This document shows, one piece after another, positions 35,641 to 45,308 of a stretch of DNA of 64,000 nucleotides (positions are counted from its first letter, which is position 1; each line of letters starts with the position of its first letter). The position numbers were made by a program, and so were the translations under genes. The notes beneath the pieces were generated by a model. It was not told the DNA's origin, did not search any database, and worked only from the letters and a program-made list of their open reading frames with translations. Source of the stretch: Niastella sp. (GTDB lineage Bacteria; Bacteroidota; Bacteroidia; Chitinophagales; Chitinophagaceae); assembly GCA_016710595.1 (NCBI GenBank), contig JADJVM010000006.1, forward strand, positions 179,501 to 243,500, written 5' to 3'.

Positions 35641-37258
35641 AATTATACAGTTCGTTTATTTTATCTTTTGCTTTGTCTAATAAAATTCCATCTTTTAAAT
35701 ACTCTTGAAGTATTGGAATGATCTCGTATTCCAATTTTAGCTTCAATTCTTTATCATCTTTTACAATGAAGTAGCTATGACCCAATTGAACATCTTTACT
35801 ACTGAAATCAGGAGCCCTATATTCATCCGTAAATAATTCGGCTATTTTTCCATAAAGCACTTTGGCCTTAGGATTGGTAATCACTGTCTCGTTTGGCAAA
35901 ATATTTATAAAAGCAAATCTTCTTCTTATTGCGTAGTCGATATGGCCCACACTTCTATCAGCAGTATTCATTGTACCAATGATTAAAAGGTTGTCCGGTA
36001 TAATTAGTTTATAATCTTCATCTATGGCATACATGCTTGAAACTTCTTCTCCACGGTATTCCAATGCATAAATCAGTTCGCCCAAAACCGATGGAAGATT
36101 TGCCCTATTGATTTCGTCAATGATTAATACAAACTTTTTCTCGGCTTCTGTCACTGTATTTTCGATGGGCTTCAGATTGTTATCCTTGATATATTTCTGA
36201 AACAGTTCTAATATTTTTATCCAATAGGTTGCAAGACTTTTAGCAGTTTTTGTAAGGGTAGTTAATTCCTTTACTTCTTTCCTTGTTTTAATACCTGCAT
36301 TATACATTTTAATCAGGTCAGAAACTGGCACACCACCATCTACTTCCCATGCATCAGAATTATAACGGATACTATTTTCTGTTATTCTGTTGATATAAAC
36401 TTTAGGAGTAATGGAGATCCGGCTTTCCCCTTTTTCAATGTTGTTAAGCAAATACTCTTTGAAGTCATCGATTGTATCCTGCAACCAATTTTCCTGTGAT
36501 AATTCTATGGGATTAAAAGCAGCTTTCCAGTTCTTATTTGCTAAAGCTGCAAACTCTGCAAAGGCTTTATTTTCTGACAAGTATTCTATATTATTCCCAT
36601 TACTTTTTGCAGATATTCCCCTTACAAAATCCTCATAGGAATACGAAGGATGAAATTGAACCAATTTAAATTGGTCTGTTTTTTCTAAGTTAGCTTTTTG
36701 CACTTTTTTATCATCCGATACCTTGCCGTAAATTAAATATTCAGCGATATCCTTTGCCGTATATGTTTTTCCTGTGCCTGGAGGTCCCTGTAAAATAATT
36801 TGTTTTTTATTTAAGAGTATCTCGGAATAGTTGTTCATGCTAACATTTTTAATATGTAAATCGTAATAGTATTCAATGTATTCATAAGAGCCAGTTTCGC
36901 TATTGACCAATCTTTCAAGAGTACCTTGTGGTTGTGGAAAATCATCTTCGCCATCAAGAAACATCAACACTTCCACCTGGCGAAAATTGCCATGATGAAA
37001 CTCAGCAGATAATGAAGCGTCCGTAAAGTTCTCCCCAACTACTTTGCACAGGGCTATTGGTTTCTTTCCTTCGTGGACAAGTACAATATCATTAATCTTT
37101 AGCCCTCGTTGATCCGCACCCTTAAAATATCTGCATTGTAAATCATCCCATTCCCCTGTGCCAATTACGGGAGGATTTCTCTCAAGCATCTCCTTAGAGT
37201 TAATCTCTCCACCATTTCTACCCCAAGGTTGGTTCATTTGTATATGCCAGAAAACCAT
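35630..37258 (-). CDS. mcrB: McrB-like GTPase with EVE-like N-terminal domain
   Basis: The 542-residue AAA+ protein has Walker A ILQGPPGTGKT near residue 161, Walker B LIIDEINRANLPSVLG near 380 and the McrB GTPase signature MNTADRS near 431 with the RRRFAF sensor. The first ~130 residues (FWHIQMNQPWGRNGG, then GLKINDIVLVHEG) resemble a PUA/EVE-type modified-base reader, which would replace the usual DUF3578 specificity domain. It pairs with McrC downstream and begins 26 bp after the Argonaute gene. The specificity for modified bases is inferred from the domain type. Confidence 0.92.
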   Translation of the reverse strand: MVFWHIQMNQPWGRNGGEINSKEMLERNPPVIGTGEWDDLQCRYFKGADQRGLKINDIVLVHEGKKPIALCKVVGENFTDASLSAEFHHGNFRQVEVLMFLDGEDDFPQPQGTLERLVNSETGSYEYIEYYYDLHIKNVSMNNYSEILLNKKQIILQGPPGTGKTYTAKDIAEYLIYGKVSDDKKVQKANLEKTDQFKLVQFHPSYSYEDFVRGISAKSNGNNIEYLSENKAFAEFAALANKNWKAAFNPIELSQENWLQDTIDDFKEYLLNNIEKGESRISITPKVYINRITENSIRYNSDAWEVDGGVPVSDLIKMYNAGIKTRKEVKELTTLTKTAKSLATYWIKILELFQKYIKDNNLKPIENTVTEAEKKFVLIIDEINRANLPSVLGELIYALEYRGEEVSSMYAIDEDYKLIIPDNLLIIGTMNTADRSVGHIDYAIRRRFAFINILPNETVITNPKAKVLYGKIAELFTDEYRAPDFSSKDVQLGHSYFIVKDDKELKLKLEYEIIPILQEYLKDGILLDKAKDKINELYNFGI

Positions 37259-37284
37259 AATTTCTTTTTTGCGTTAATTGAGTT

Positions 37285-39348
37285 TTATAAAAACCAAAGA
37301 TTGTTTTTGCCGTAATGCGGTATATCATCACCTTCAAAGTAGGGGGCTATCTGTGCTACCATTTCCGGATATTTGATTGTTACCGGAAGGTTTTGCTGGC
37401 GTACAGATTTCCAATACATTCTGCTGAACTGATATACCTGGTCGATTAATTCATTGATAATTTTTACATCTTTTAGTTTGGATTTATCTGTACAATCTAT
37501 GGCCAGTTTTACAGGAAATGGATAACCGTCTGCTTTACTTACTATGCTGCCTTCATACCGTGTATTGTTGTAAAGCAGGTATTTGTTATCTCCGATATTG
37601 ATGTATGTGCCACTCTCCGGCATTAATTCGGTATAGTCCAAATCAAATGCAACAATGTCCTCTGCTTCGGTTTTGTTGATGGTAATTATGAAAATCGGAA
37701 TGGGGTTAGGCAATTCCAATTCCTGTAATGCTTTTTCGATGGGCACCAGTTCTTCCTGACTTAGCTTTTTGTAGAAATGTATTATTAAGCGGTCGGGTGT
37801 TTTATTTACTGAGGCATACTCTTTTACTTTGGCTGCTATGCAGCCTGCAAGAATATCAGTTTCGTGACGCATGAAATAATCAAAGCTGTTGAAGCTGCCG
37901 AGGTTATTAAAGCTAAAGGCACTGCCGATGTATTGCACATCATCTTCTACATGCTTAAAAGCACCTACGCCTACAATCAGCTCGTTCTTTATAGGTGTAT
38001 GTAAACGCCACGGAATACCATTTAATTTAGCCAGCATGGCTACTCCAATATTCAATAAGCTATAAACATAATCATCTCCCTGATCAATGACTTTATTTGC
38101 TTCGATTACCTGTGAAGTGATGTTCCGCTTTAGCAGCATTTCTTTTACCCGGTAATAAATTTTTCGTTTATCGTCCTCTGCTTCGTATTTGCTGTAAGGT
38201 GTTACATAGACAGCTATGTATTTTATTGCAGGGTCAAAAGTTCTTTCGTCCAACTTTCTTTCAATTTCAGCCAGTGGGTGGTCCTTGTCTGTAAATACTA
38301 CACTAAAATTCTTTTCCGTGTGGAGCAATAATGAGGCGAAATCGTTTAAGCCTTTGAACCATTTCAATCCCTTTTCAAAATACTCTTTTAGTTTAACGGC
38401 TACCTGTACATCCTCTTTGTGAACAATAAAGAAAAGGTGGGTTTTACTCCACGGACTTTTTTGATATGGCTTCAACTTTCTTACATCATACTTTGGTACT
38501 CTTCCCTTCTGGTTATTGCTAAAGGACAAATCATTGCTGCTGTCATTGGTTGTACTTACACTAACCGGGGCTACTTTTGTAAAGCCATTGTCGTGAAGTG
38601 GTATTACTTCTTTGAAGCCTTCGGTATTAATATAGTCAATGTAAAAGTTTTGGATATGCTCCCAATATTTTAGATACCTGTTTCCCTTTATCGGTGCTTC
38701 TGTTCCTAACCTCATTGCCTTTCGCAATTTATTATTCATAATTGGAAAGGCTGTTTCATAATCAGGCTCTTCAAACTCCACCATTTTATCGTACTTAAAC
38801 AGACTGGTGCCCTGTAATATAAAATTGAAATTACCCGGTGAATACTCCATTATTAATTGTGAAACGTTTTGCTTCAATACTCTTGCCTTGCCATCATAAG
38901 AAATCAGTAATTCAGGAAATTTACTCACCGTACATAACTGTACTCTTATGGAGAACTTATCGTAAATATTAAATAGCTGTGCTTTATCCTGCGAAGGCAG
39001 CCATACAATGGTTTCGTTTATGAAACCCTGCTTCGCTATTATCTTCAACTCTTTTTTGAAATAAAGATAAATCTTACGGTTGTAGTATTTTTTTACTAGG
39101 TCTGGATTGTCTTGTGCAAAATTGATGGCTAATGGAACGTAGCCCTCCTTTTCGTAGTTGTAAGTTGTATATATGAACTCAGTGCCATTAGATTTAATGC
39201 CCGGGAAAATGCTTTCAATATCGTTTGGAAAAAGCGTCCAATGGAGGCGGTGACATCTTCCTTCTTCTGTTTTACTGAAATACAAAACCTGATATTCCTT
39301 CGGAAAATCAAAGGTTACAATATTAAAGAGCAGGTTTTGACTGGGCAT
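37285..39348 (-). CDS. Prokaryotic Argonaute with MID and PIWI domains, probably catalytically inactive
   Basis: The 687-residue protein matches the long pAgo layout without large truncation. An N-terminal half with PAZ-like material (about 1-290) is followed by a MID region entered through LKPYQKSPWSKTHLFFIV near 305. A strongly Ago-like NIGVAMLAKLNGIPWRL lies near 435. The PIWI domain runs from about 455 to 687 and ends with SRMYWKSVRQQNLPVTIKY near 650. Catalytic positions look substituted: LIVGVGAF has G where an aspartate is expected, LIIHFYKK lacks the usual RDG, and VTIKY has K in place of H or D. It sits between hsdR (12 bp) and mcrB (26 bp) in one operon. Confidence 0.85.
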   Translation of the reverse strand: MPSQNLLFNIVTFDFPKEYQVLYFSKTEEGRCHRLHWTLFPNDIESIFPGIKSNGTEFIYTTYNYEKEGYVPLAINFAQDNPDLVKKYYNRKIYLYFKKELKIIAKQGFINETIVWLPSQDKAQLFNIYDKFSIRVQLCTVSKFPELLISYDGKARVLKQNVSQLIMEYSPGNFNFILQGTSLFKYDKMVEFEEPDYETAFPIMNNKLRKAMRLGTEAPIKGNRYLKYWEHIQNFYIDYINTEGFKEVIPLHDNGFTKVAPVSVSTTNDSSNDLSFSNNQKGRVPKYDVRKLKPYQKSPWSKTHLFFIVHKEDVQVAVKLKEYFEKGLKWFKGLNDFASLLLHTEKNFSVVFTDKDHPLAEIERKLDERTFDPAIKYIAVYVTPYSKYEAEDDKRKIYYRVKEMLLKRNITSQVIEANKVIDQGDDYVYSLLNIGVAMLAKLNGIPWRLHTPIKNELIVGVGAFKHVEDDVQYIGSAFSFNNLGSFNSFDYFMRHETDILAGCIAAKVKEYASVNKTPDRLIIHFYKKLSQEELVPIEKALQELELPNPIPIFIITINKTEAEDIVAFDLDYTELMPESGTYINIGDNKYLLYNNTRYEGSIVSKADGYPFPVKLAIDCTDKSKLKDVKIINELIDQVYQFSRMYWKSVRQQNLPVTIKYPEMVAQIAPYFEGDDIPHYGKNNLWFL

Positions 39349-39360
39349 GGGTTAACATAT

Positions 39361-42300
39361 TTAAGTGTTTGCTTGCTTTTTTATTTCCTCCTCCGCCTCT
39401 TTGGTGAATATATCATCGATACACATATAGAAAGAGTAAGGGTCTAACTCAAGGAATTTTTTAGCGTTATCTACTATATCATTGGTCGGTTCAAACAGCA
39501 AACTCTCATAATTATCTTCATCATTACCAATAAAATCCAGATCAGTTTTAATTGGCTTATCCGGCGAAGACGATAAGCTCATTTCTATAAAGACAACAAA
39601 GGCATTTTTACATATTTTCAAAGACGTAATGGCCGGGTTTAACCATTCAGGAAAACGCTCCTTCAATTGAGGTAATAGTTCTAACTTTTCAACTTCTTCG
39701 CTTGGCTTTTCCTTTTTTATTTTCCTTACTTTTTGATCGTAGAGATCATTAAACCAAAGTGATTTAAACATGTGGTTAACTTTATCTTCCGTTAACTTAT
39801 TATAAAACTCCAGTTTTGTATTAATGAAGTTCAATAACTCATTATCGATTTCCTCATTGAACTTATCCTTTATATTGTCCTTTGAATTGTTCTTGTTGAA
39901 AAAAGCCATTAATTCATCATTGGAGTATATATTTTTTTTCATCCGTTCAAATTCAACCTTGTCTTCTTCTTTTAACTCCAACCCATATGTATCATTCAAA
40001 ACTTTAATAATTTTAGTTAGCCACTCATATTCATCCTGCTCTTGTTTACCAGCACCTTCCGGTGACATGCCTTGCATTGCATTATTACCTGGCTGCAGTT
40101 GCAGGTCAGTTGTAAATTGATGTTGAAGCTTATAGCTTTCCAGATCGATTTCTTGCAAAACTTCTATTGGCAAAGCATTGGGGCTTGCCGGTAATTTCTT
40201 CAACAGGTCGGAAAGCAGTACATAGTATTTCTCCAATTCTACATCCGTAAACGTAATAATCTGTGATAAGAAGCGATACAATCGTACATAAGTCTTTCCA
40301 TCAGCTTTAAATGCTACTTTCTGATCTAAATCCAAAGTCTCTTCAAATCGTGCTACTATCGCATTTAATATGGGTTGTAATTTTTCTTTATGATCGCCTT
40401 TATTAAAGAAATATTTTGCATACGCTTCCAGATCATTTTTAAAAATCAAGTCGAATGAATTAACTTTTGTCAAAACATCATAAATGCTATTAGGATCTGT
40501 CTGGTCATTTTCTTCCATGTAATTGCTTCCATAATAAGCCTGAAAATCTTCCTGCACCTGTTCCGGTTCGTTGACAAAATCCAAGACCATAGTCGTGTCC
40601 TTGCCCTTTGTAGTTCTATTCAACCTGCTCAACGTCTGCACTGTATTTGTACCACCTAATTTTTTATCTACAAACATGGTATGCAATAATGGTTCGTCAA
40701 AACCAGTTTGATACATATTGGCTACAATCAAAATCCGGTGCTGAGGGAGTTTGAATGCATCTGGGACATCAATACGTCCCTGGAGGTTATTCATTTTCTC
40801 TTTTGTATAATCCTCACCCGTTTCTGCATCGGACACAGTGCCGCTAAATGCCACCAAAGCAGAATAGGGTAATTTCATTTCCCTCATAACGTCATCAAAC
40901 TTTCGTTTAAACCGAACAGCATGAAGACGTGACCGTGTTACAAGCATCGCCCTTGCCTTTCCCTGTATTTCATTTTGTGTTTGAGCCACAAAATGTTCAA
41001 TCATTATCCGAGCCTTCTTCTCAATGGCATGATCCTGCAAGTCAACATAAGAAGATAATACCCGAACAGTTTTTTTCTTTTCGTATTCTTTATCAACTAT
41101 ATCAGAACGCTTAACGAGCTTATAATATCGCTTCCAGCTCATGTAGTTTTTCAGCACATCAAGGATGAAACCTTCTTTGATTGCCTGTTCCATTGTGTAT
41201 AGATCAAATGCTTCCTTAACTCCATTTCTATTAGTGCCAAATAGTTCTAAGGTTCTGGGCTTTGGTGTGGCCGTGAATGCGAAAAAAGAAATGTTTTTCT
41301 GATCGCCTTTTCGCCTTATTTCATCTGCAATAATATCTTCAAGGGTTTTCACCTGATTCTCTTCATCCAGTTGTTCTTCTGCTTCCTGGGCCTCTTCTAA
41401 TGCAAGTGCTTTTCTTAAATGTCTTGCACTTTCACCAGCCTGTGAACTATGTGCTTCGTCAATAATTACCGCATAGGTTTTATCTGCGTTATTAGCTACT
41501 GATGATGATATAATCGGAAACCTTTGTAATGTAGTTACAATGATTGGTGTACAGTTTTCTATGGCTCTGGCTAATTCTGAACTTGGCTGGCTTTCGTCAA
41601 TATATACTACTGAACCGGGGACCTGCTGAAATTGCCGGATGCTATCCTGTATTTGCTTGTTTAATACTCTCCTGTCTGTAACGACAATAATACTATTGAA
41701 TAAAGATTTCCCATCGTCAGGGTGTTGATGAAAGCCGGACAGTTGGTGAGCTAACCAGGCAATTGTATTTGATTTGCCTGAGCCTGCTGAATGTTGAATA
41801 AGGTATTTTTCTCCAACACCGTCAGATAGTAACGCCCTTAATATACTCTGCACTGCTCTTCTTTGATGAAAACGAGGAAAGATCATCCTCACAGAAGATT
41901 TCTCTTTAAGCATTCTGGTTTCTACATCATAATACTTTTCCTTATCAATCTGTATATTGATATAATTCTGCACTAAATCAAGCAAACTGTCTTTACTCAA
42001 AACATCTTCCCATAAATAAGAAGTAGCGTACCCATTCACATCTTCATTTACCAATGCCTTATTAAACGGTAGAAAGAAAGTACCCTTGCCTTTTAACTCT
42101 GTACACATACTCACCTTTTCTGTACTGACAGCGAAATGTACAAGGCATCTTTTAAATTCAAACAATGGTTCTTTAGGGTCCCTGTCTTCAATATATTGTT
42201 TGATAGCATTGTGAAGGTATTGCCCAGTTAAAGCATTTTTCAATTCAATGGTAATTACCGGAATGCCATTTATGAATATAGCAAGGTCAACTGATTTTTC

Positions 42301-42786
42301 ATTCTTCTTGGAGTACTTCAATTGCCTTACTACTGTAAGCTTATTTTTTTGGTATGCAATCAAATGCTCCGGTGTTCTGCTGTGAGTAGGCTTAAATATT
42401 ACCGATTGAAAATAGACTCCATTTATAACAAACTTGCTACGGAAATAATCCAGTGTTTTATGTGATGAACTATTTAATTTTCTGGAAGCATAATAAATTA
42501 TTTTATCATCAGTAGCTGCACCTAATTGGTCATATAATCTTTTATATTCCTCCGGCTGGCTTTCTTTAATAAATGCCAATAAATCAGCAGGAAGCATACA
42601 AAGATCTTTGTCATAAGCAGCAGCATCTCCTAAGCTATATTCCTGAAGCACCGTTTGCTTTCCTTTGGTAAGGTAAACTGCAACAGGTTCTTCTAACATA
42701 TTTTCGTGAACGGATGCCCTTACTTTACCCGTAAGATAGTTTACGATATGCTCCTCAAAATGTATTTCTTTAGTACCGGTGGCCAT
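39361..42786 (-). CDS. hsdR: Type I restriction endonuclease subunit R (HsdR), right system
   Basis: The 1,141-residue subunit has an N-terminal nuclease with VDLAIFINGIPVITIELKNA near residues 170-190. Walker A is SAGSGKSNT near 333, VIIDEAHSSQAG near 440 and FFAFTATPKPRTLELFG near 495. The late helicase motifs NMYQTGFDEP and QTLSRLNRTTKG are present, followed by a helical C-terminus. It is only distantly similar to the HsdR at 19,492. It ends 12 bp before the Argonaute gene and begins 35 bp after the DUF932 gene. All nuclease and motor motifs look intact. Confidence 0.95.
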   Translation of the reverse strand: MATGTKEIHFEEHIVNYLTGKVRASVHENMLEEPVAVYLTKGKQTVLQEYSLGDAAAYDKDLCMLPADLLAFIKESQPEEYKRLYDQLGAATDDKIIYYASRKLNSSSHKTLDYFRSKFVINGVYFQSVIFKPTHSRTPEHLIAYQKNKLTVVRQLKYSKKNEKSVDLAIFINGIPVITIELKNALTGQYLHNAIKQYIEDRDPKEPLFEFKRCLVHFAVSTEKVSMCTELKGKGTFFLPFNKALVNEDVNGYATSYLWEDVLSKDSLLDLVQNYINIQIDKEKYYDVETRMLKEKSSVRMIFPRFHQRRAVQSILRALLSDGVGEKYLIQHSAGSGKSNTIAWLAHQLSGFHQHPDDGKSLFNSIIVVTDRRVLNKQIQDSIRQFQQVPGSVVYIDESQPSSELARAIENCTPIIVTTLQRFPIISSSVANNADKTYAVIIDEAHSSQAGESARHLRKALALEEAQEAEEQLDEENQVKTLEDIIADEIRRKGDQKNISFFAFTATPKPRTLELFGTNRNGVKEAFDLYTMEQAIKEGFILDVLKNYMSWKRYYKLVKRSDIVDKEYEKKKTVRVLSSYVDLQDHAIEKKARIMIEHFVAQTQNEIQGKARAMLVTRSRLHAVRFKRKFDDVMREMKLPYSALVAFSGTVSDAETGEDYTKEKMNNLQGRIDVPDAFKLPQHRILIVANMYQTGFDEPLLHTMFVDKKLGGTNTVQTLSRLNRTTKGKDTTMVLDFVNEPEQVQEDFQAYYGSNYMEENDQTDPNSIYDVLTKVNSFDLIFKNDLEAYAKYFFNKGDHKEKLQPILNAIVARFEETLDLDQKVAFKADGKTYVRLYRFLSQIITFTDVELEKYYVLLSDLLKKLPASPNALPIEVLQEIDLESYKLQHQFTTDLQLQPGNNAMQGMSPEGAGKQEQDEYEWLTKIIKVLNDTYGLELKEEDKVEFERMKKNIYSNDELMAFFNKNNSKDNIKDKFNEEIDNELLNFINTKLEFYNKLTEDKVNHMFKSLWFNDLYDQKVRKIKKEKPSEEVEKLELLPQLKERFPEWLNPAITSLKICKNAFVVFIEMSLSSSPDKPIKTDLDFIGNDEDNYESLLFEPTNDIVDNAKKFLELDPYSFYMCIDDIFTKEAEEEIKKQANT

Positions 42787-42821
42787 AATAATTGTCTGCT
42801 TTATCCTGATTGCTGTTGTTG

Positions 42822-43763
42822 CTAATTTTTTAGTAAATATTCAAAGTCTTTGATTTCTTCTTCCCATTTGAATCCTTGCTTTTCTACCAATTCACCCACC
42901 TGGTTAATCCACATACCACATTTGGTTTGCAAACCATTCTTTGCACTGGCTTGCAACTTATCGTTATTGCTTGCAAAGTCCGTAATTACGTTATAGAAAG
43001 CATAGGCCGTTTCACCCATTTGATCTTTATTGATGTAACGATCTGAATACTGGTCAATGGAATTTGTAAATAATTCTATCTTCTCTGCAACTATCTTTTT
43101 TTTAACCGAATCTTTCTCATGAATATTAAATGTTCTGTTTAACGTTTTGGCTGCAAGGGGTACAAAGTACTTCTTAGGCAATTGAATTTTTGTACTCTTT
43201 GATGTTTTTGAAATGAAATCCTGTTCCAATTTTTTCAGATGTTCAACATTTATTTTATCCAATCCTTCCAGGCTAATTGATTGCTTTGTATGAGCAAACT
43301 TCAGCTTTACCGCCTGTTGCTCGAAGATCATCCCGTTATCACACAGTTTTCTGCAAAAACCAATATCGAATTGTAATGAACGACTACGATTGTAACTGTT
43401 ATGAATACGCACAAAAGGAACATAAACTTCCTGCTGCCAAATATTAAGGGTATAGTTTTTATCAATAATATCAATATGGCAAAATGATTTAGAGGCCGGC
43501 GCTATTACATTAAATATCTCAAAGCTATTTTCCTGAGCATTAGGAAAAAGTTTAGCATGTATTTGCTTGCCCATTTCAAGAGCTTCCTTATTGGAAACGA
43601 GCTGGTAATTATCTGAAACAATTGAGAAAACGGTTTGCAAACTACCATTTGGATTACCTGCAATAGCCTTAAAGCCCGGAATCGGTTTGGGTTGTTTCTC
43701 CAGATAAACCGGCTGTTGCCACACAGGAAAAAGTTGTTCGTCTATATTGGTGTTACGTGCCAT
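42822..43763 (-). CDS. DUF932 family protein within the restriction operon
   Basis: The 313-residue protein has DUF932 hallmarks. TVFSIVSDNYQLVSNKEALE lies near residue 45, PFVRIHNSYNRSRSLQF near 130 and GFCRKLCDNGMIF near 150. The family is found on phages and plasmids and beside R-M genes, but its biochemical role is unknown. Here it lies between rmuC (12 bp) and hsdR (35 bp), so it is a fixed member of the operon and may be an accessory subunit or an anti-restriction-type regulator. Confidence 0.82.
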   Translation of the reverse strand: MARNTNIDEQLFPVWQQPVYLEKQPKPIPGFKAIAGNPNGSLQTVFSIVSDNYQLVSNKEALEMGKQIHAKLFPNAQENSFEIFNVIAPASKSFCHIDIIDKNYTLNIWQQEVYVPFVRIHNSYNRSRSLQFDIGFCRKLCDNGMIFEQQAVKLKFAHTKQSISLEGLDKINVEHLKKLEQDFISKTSKSTKIQLPKKYFVPLAAKTLNRTFNIHEKDSVKKKIVAEKIELFTNSIDQYSDRYINKDQMGETAYAFYNVITDFASNNDKLQASAKNGLQTKCGMWINQVGELVEKQGFKWEEEIKDFEYLLKN

Positions 43764-43775
43764 TGCTTTAATTGT

Positions 43776-45308
43776 TTAACCGTTCAATTCATTTATTATA
43801 GCTGCATTTACAATTTCATTCGGAAGATCCTTTTTTGTTTTTAAACCCAAATTCTTGAGTTTAGTAGCCTGGGTTACCAAATTATCGCTACCTGTACTTA
43901 ATTGCTTATAGGCTTCCGTATATTTTCCTTGTGCCTTTTCAAGATGATCACCAACTCCTTCCAGATTGGATACAAAACCCACAAACTTGTCGTATAGTTT
44001 AGCACCTCTTTCTGCTATTTCTAATGCGTTCTGATTTTGATATTCTCTTTTCCAGAGGTCAACAATCAGCTTCAAAGAAGTAATCAGATTGGTTGGACTT
44101 AGTAATAATATCCTCCTATCATAAGCAAAGTTCCATAAGTCAGGATCGCCTTGCAAAGCTGCTATGTATGCAGGTTCGCTTGGGATAAACATCATTACAA
44201 AATCCAAACTCTTATTGTAATCATCATACCCTTTTGCACTCAGAGAAATAATATGTTTTTTAATGCATGAGATGTGTTCCGACAATTCACTCACCCTGGA
44301 TTCTTCATCCATTGCTGCAATGCACCTGGTAAAGGCATTTAATGACACTTTTGAATCAATGATTACATTCCTGTTATCGGGATATTTGATTACTGCATCC
44401 GGTCTCATTTTTTTATCTTCAGAATCAGATTTCATTGGAATGCCATTTTCATCCAATAACTGATGTTCCATAAAATACTCCCTGTCTTTTACAAGGCCAG
44501 ACCTTTCTAAAATATTCTCTAAAATCATTTCGCCCCAACCACCCTGCGTTTTAGATTCACTTTTTAATGCCCTGGTGAGATTGTGAGCTTCTTCACTTAT
44601 TACCTTATTAAGCTGAGCCAGTTCCTTAACTTTTTCGCCTAATGAAAACCTTTCTTTAGATTCCTTATCGTACACTTCTTCTACCTTAGTTTTAAACTCG
44701 GTAATGTTTTTACCCAATGGCTCTAATATGCTTGTAAGGTTTGTTTTATTAAGCTCCGTGAATTTCTCCGATTTAGTGTCCAATATTTTGTTGGCAATGT
44801 TTTCAAATTCAGTATTGAATTTTTTACCCATAGCTTCCATTTCATCTTTTTGGATTTGCAGTTTTTCAGTTAACGCTTCATTATTTGCCTTAGCAGTAGC
44901 TAACTGTTGGCTGCTTATAGCATAGTCATTTTTTATAACCTTCAATTCTTCTTTTGCAGCTTCTAAAGCTGCGTTCTTATCAACTATGGTTTGATTGGCT
45001 GCCCGTAAATCTGCATTGGCTGTAGATACCTGGTTGTTTAAAGAAGAAAGCTCTAAAGCATCAGCCTGAATTGACTGCTTCAATTCAGCAATGTCTTTTA
45101 GCTTTGCATCCAGATTTTCATTTGCTGTTTGCAGTTGTGAAGTAGCCGTTGCCTTGTAACCAACAAAGTCTTTTTCTAATTCACTGTATTTTTGTTGTGC
45201 CGCATCTTTCTCAGCTTGAATGGCTGATGTGGTTTTTGCTTTTGCAAATAACCATCCAACGATTCCACCAATGATGACACCGACTGCTATGTATAGAATT
45301 ATTTCCAT
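43776..45308 (-). CDS. rmuC: RmuC family protein (coiled coil plus nuclease-like domain)
   Basis: The 510-residue protein starts with a membrane helix (IILYIAVGVIIGGIVGWLF). A long coiled coil follows (about 25-200) rich in Ala, Lys, Glu and Gln, then the RmuC domain: SKTQGGWGEMILENILERSGL near 245, and RPDAVIKYPDNRNVIIDSKV near 300 with the D and DSK residues of a PD-(D/E)XK-like core. RmuC is a putative nuclease that limits DNA inversions in E. coli. Its gene overlaps the hsdS stop (TAATG), so here it is part of the restriction operon rather than a lone housekeeping gene. Confidence 0.92.
   Translation of the reverse strand: MEIILYIAVGVIIGGIVGWLFAKAKTTSAIQAEKDAAQQKYSELEKDFVGYKATATSQLQTANENLDAKLKDIAELKQSIQADALELSSLNNQVSTANADLRAANQTIVDKNAALEAAKEELKVIKNDYAISSQQLATAKANNEALTEKLQIQKDEMEAMGKKFNTEFENIANKILDTKSEKFTELNKTNLTSILEPLGKNITEFKTKVEEVYDKESKERFSLGEKVKELAQLNKVISEEAHNLTRALKSESKTQGGWGEMILENILERSGLVKDREYFMEHQLLDENGIPMKSDSEDKKMRPDAVIKYPDNRNVIIDSKVSLNAFTRCIAAMDEESRVSELSEHISCIKKHIISLSAKGYDDYNKSLDFVMMFIPSEPAYIAALQGDPDLWNFAYDRRILLLSPTNLITSLKLIVDLWKREYQNQNALEIAERGAKLYDKFVGFVSNLEGVGDHLEKAQGKYTEAYKQLSTGSDNLVTQATKLKNLGLKTKKDLPNEIVNAAIINELNG

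Noticed and set aside
37285..39348. Short pAgo of the SPARTA/SPARSA type
   Set aside because: The protein is about 690 residues with material N-terminal to MID, and no TIR-APAZ or SIR2-APAZ partner is adjacent; the SIR2 gene is 6 kb away, on the opposite strand and TPR-fused.
42822..43763. ParB-like or partition protein
   Set aside because: Motifs match DUF932, and no partner ATPase is present.
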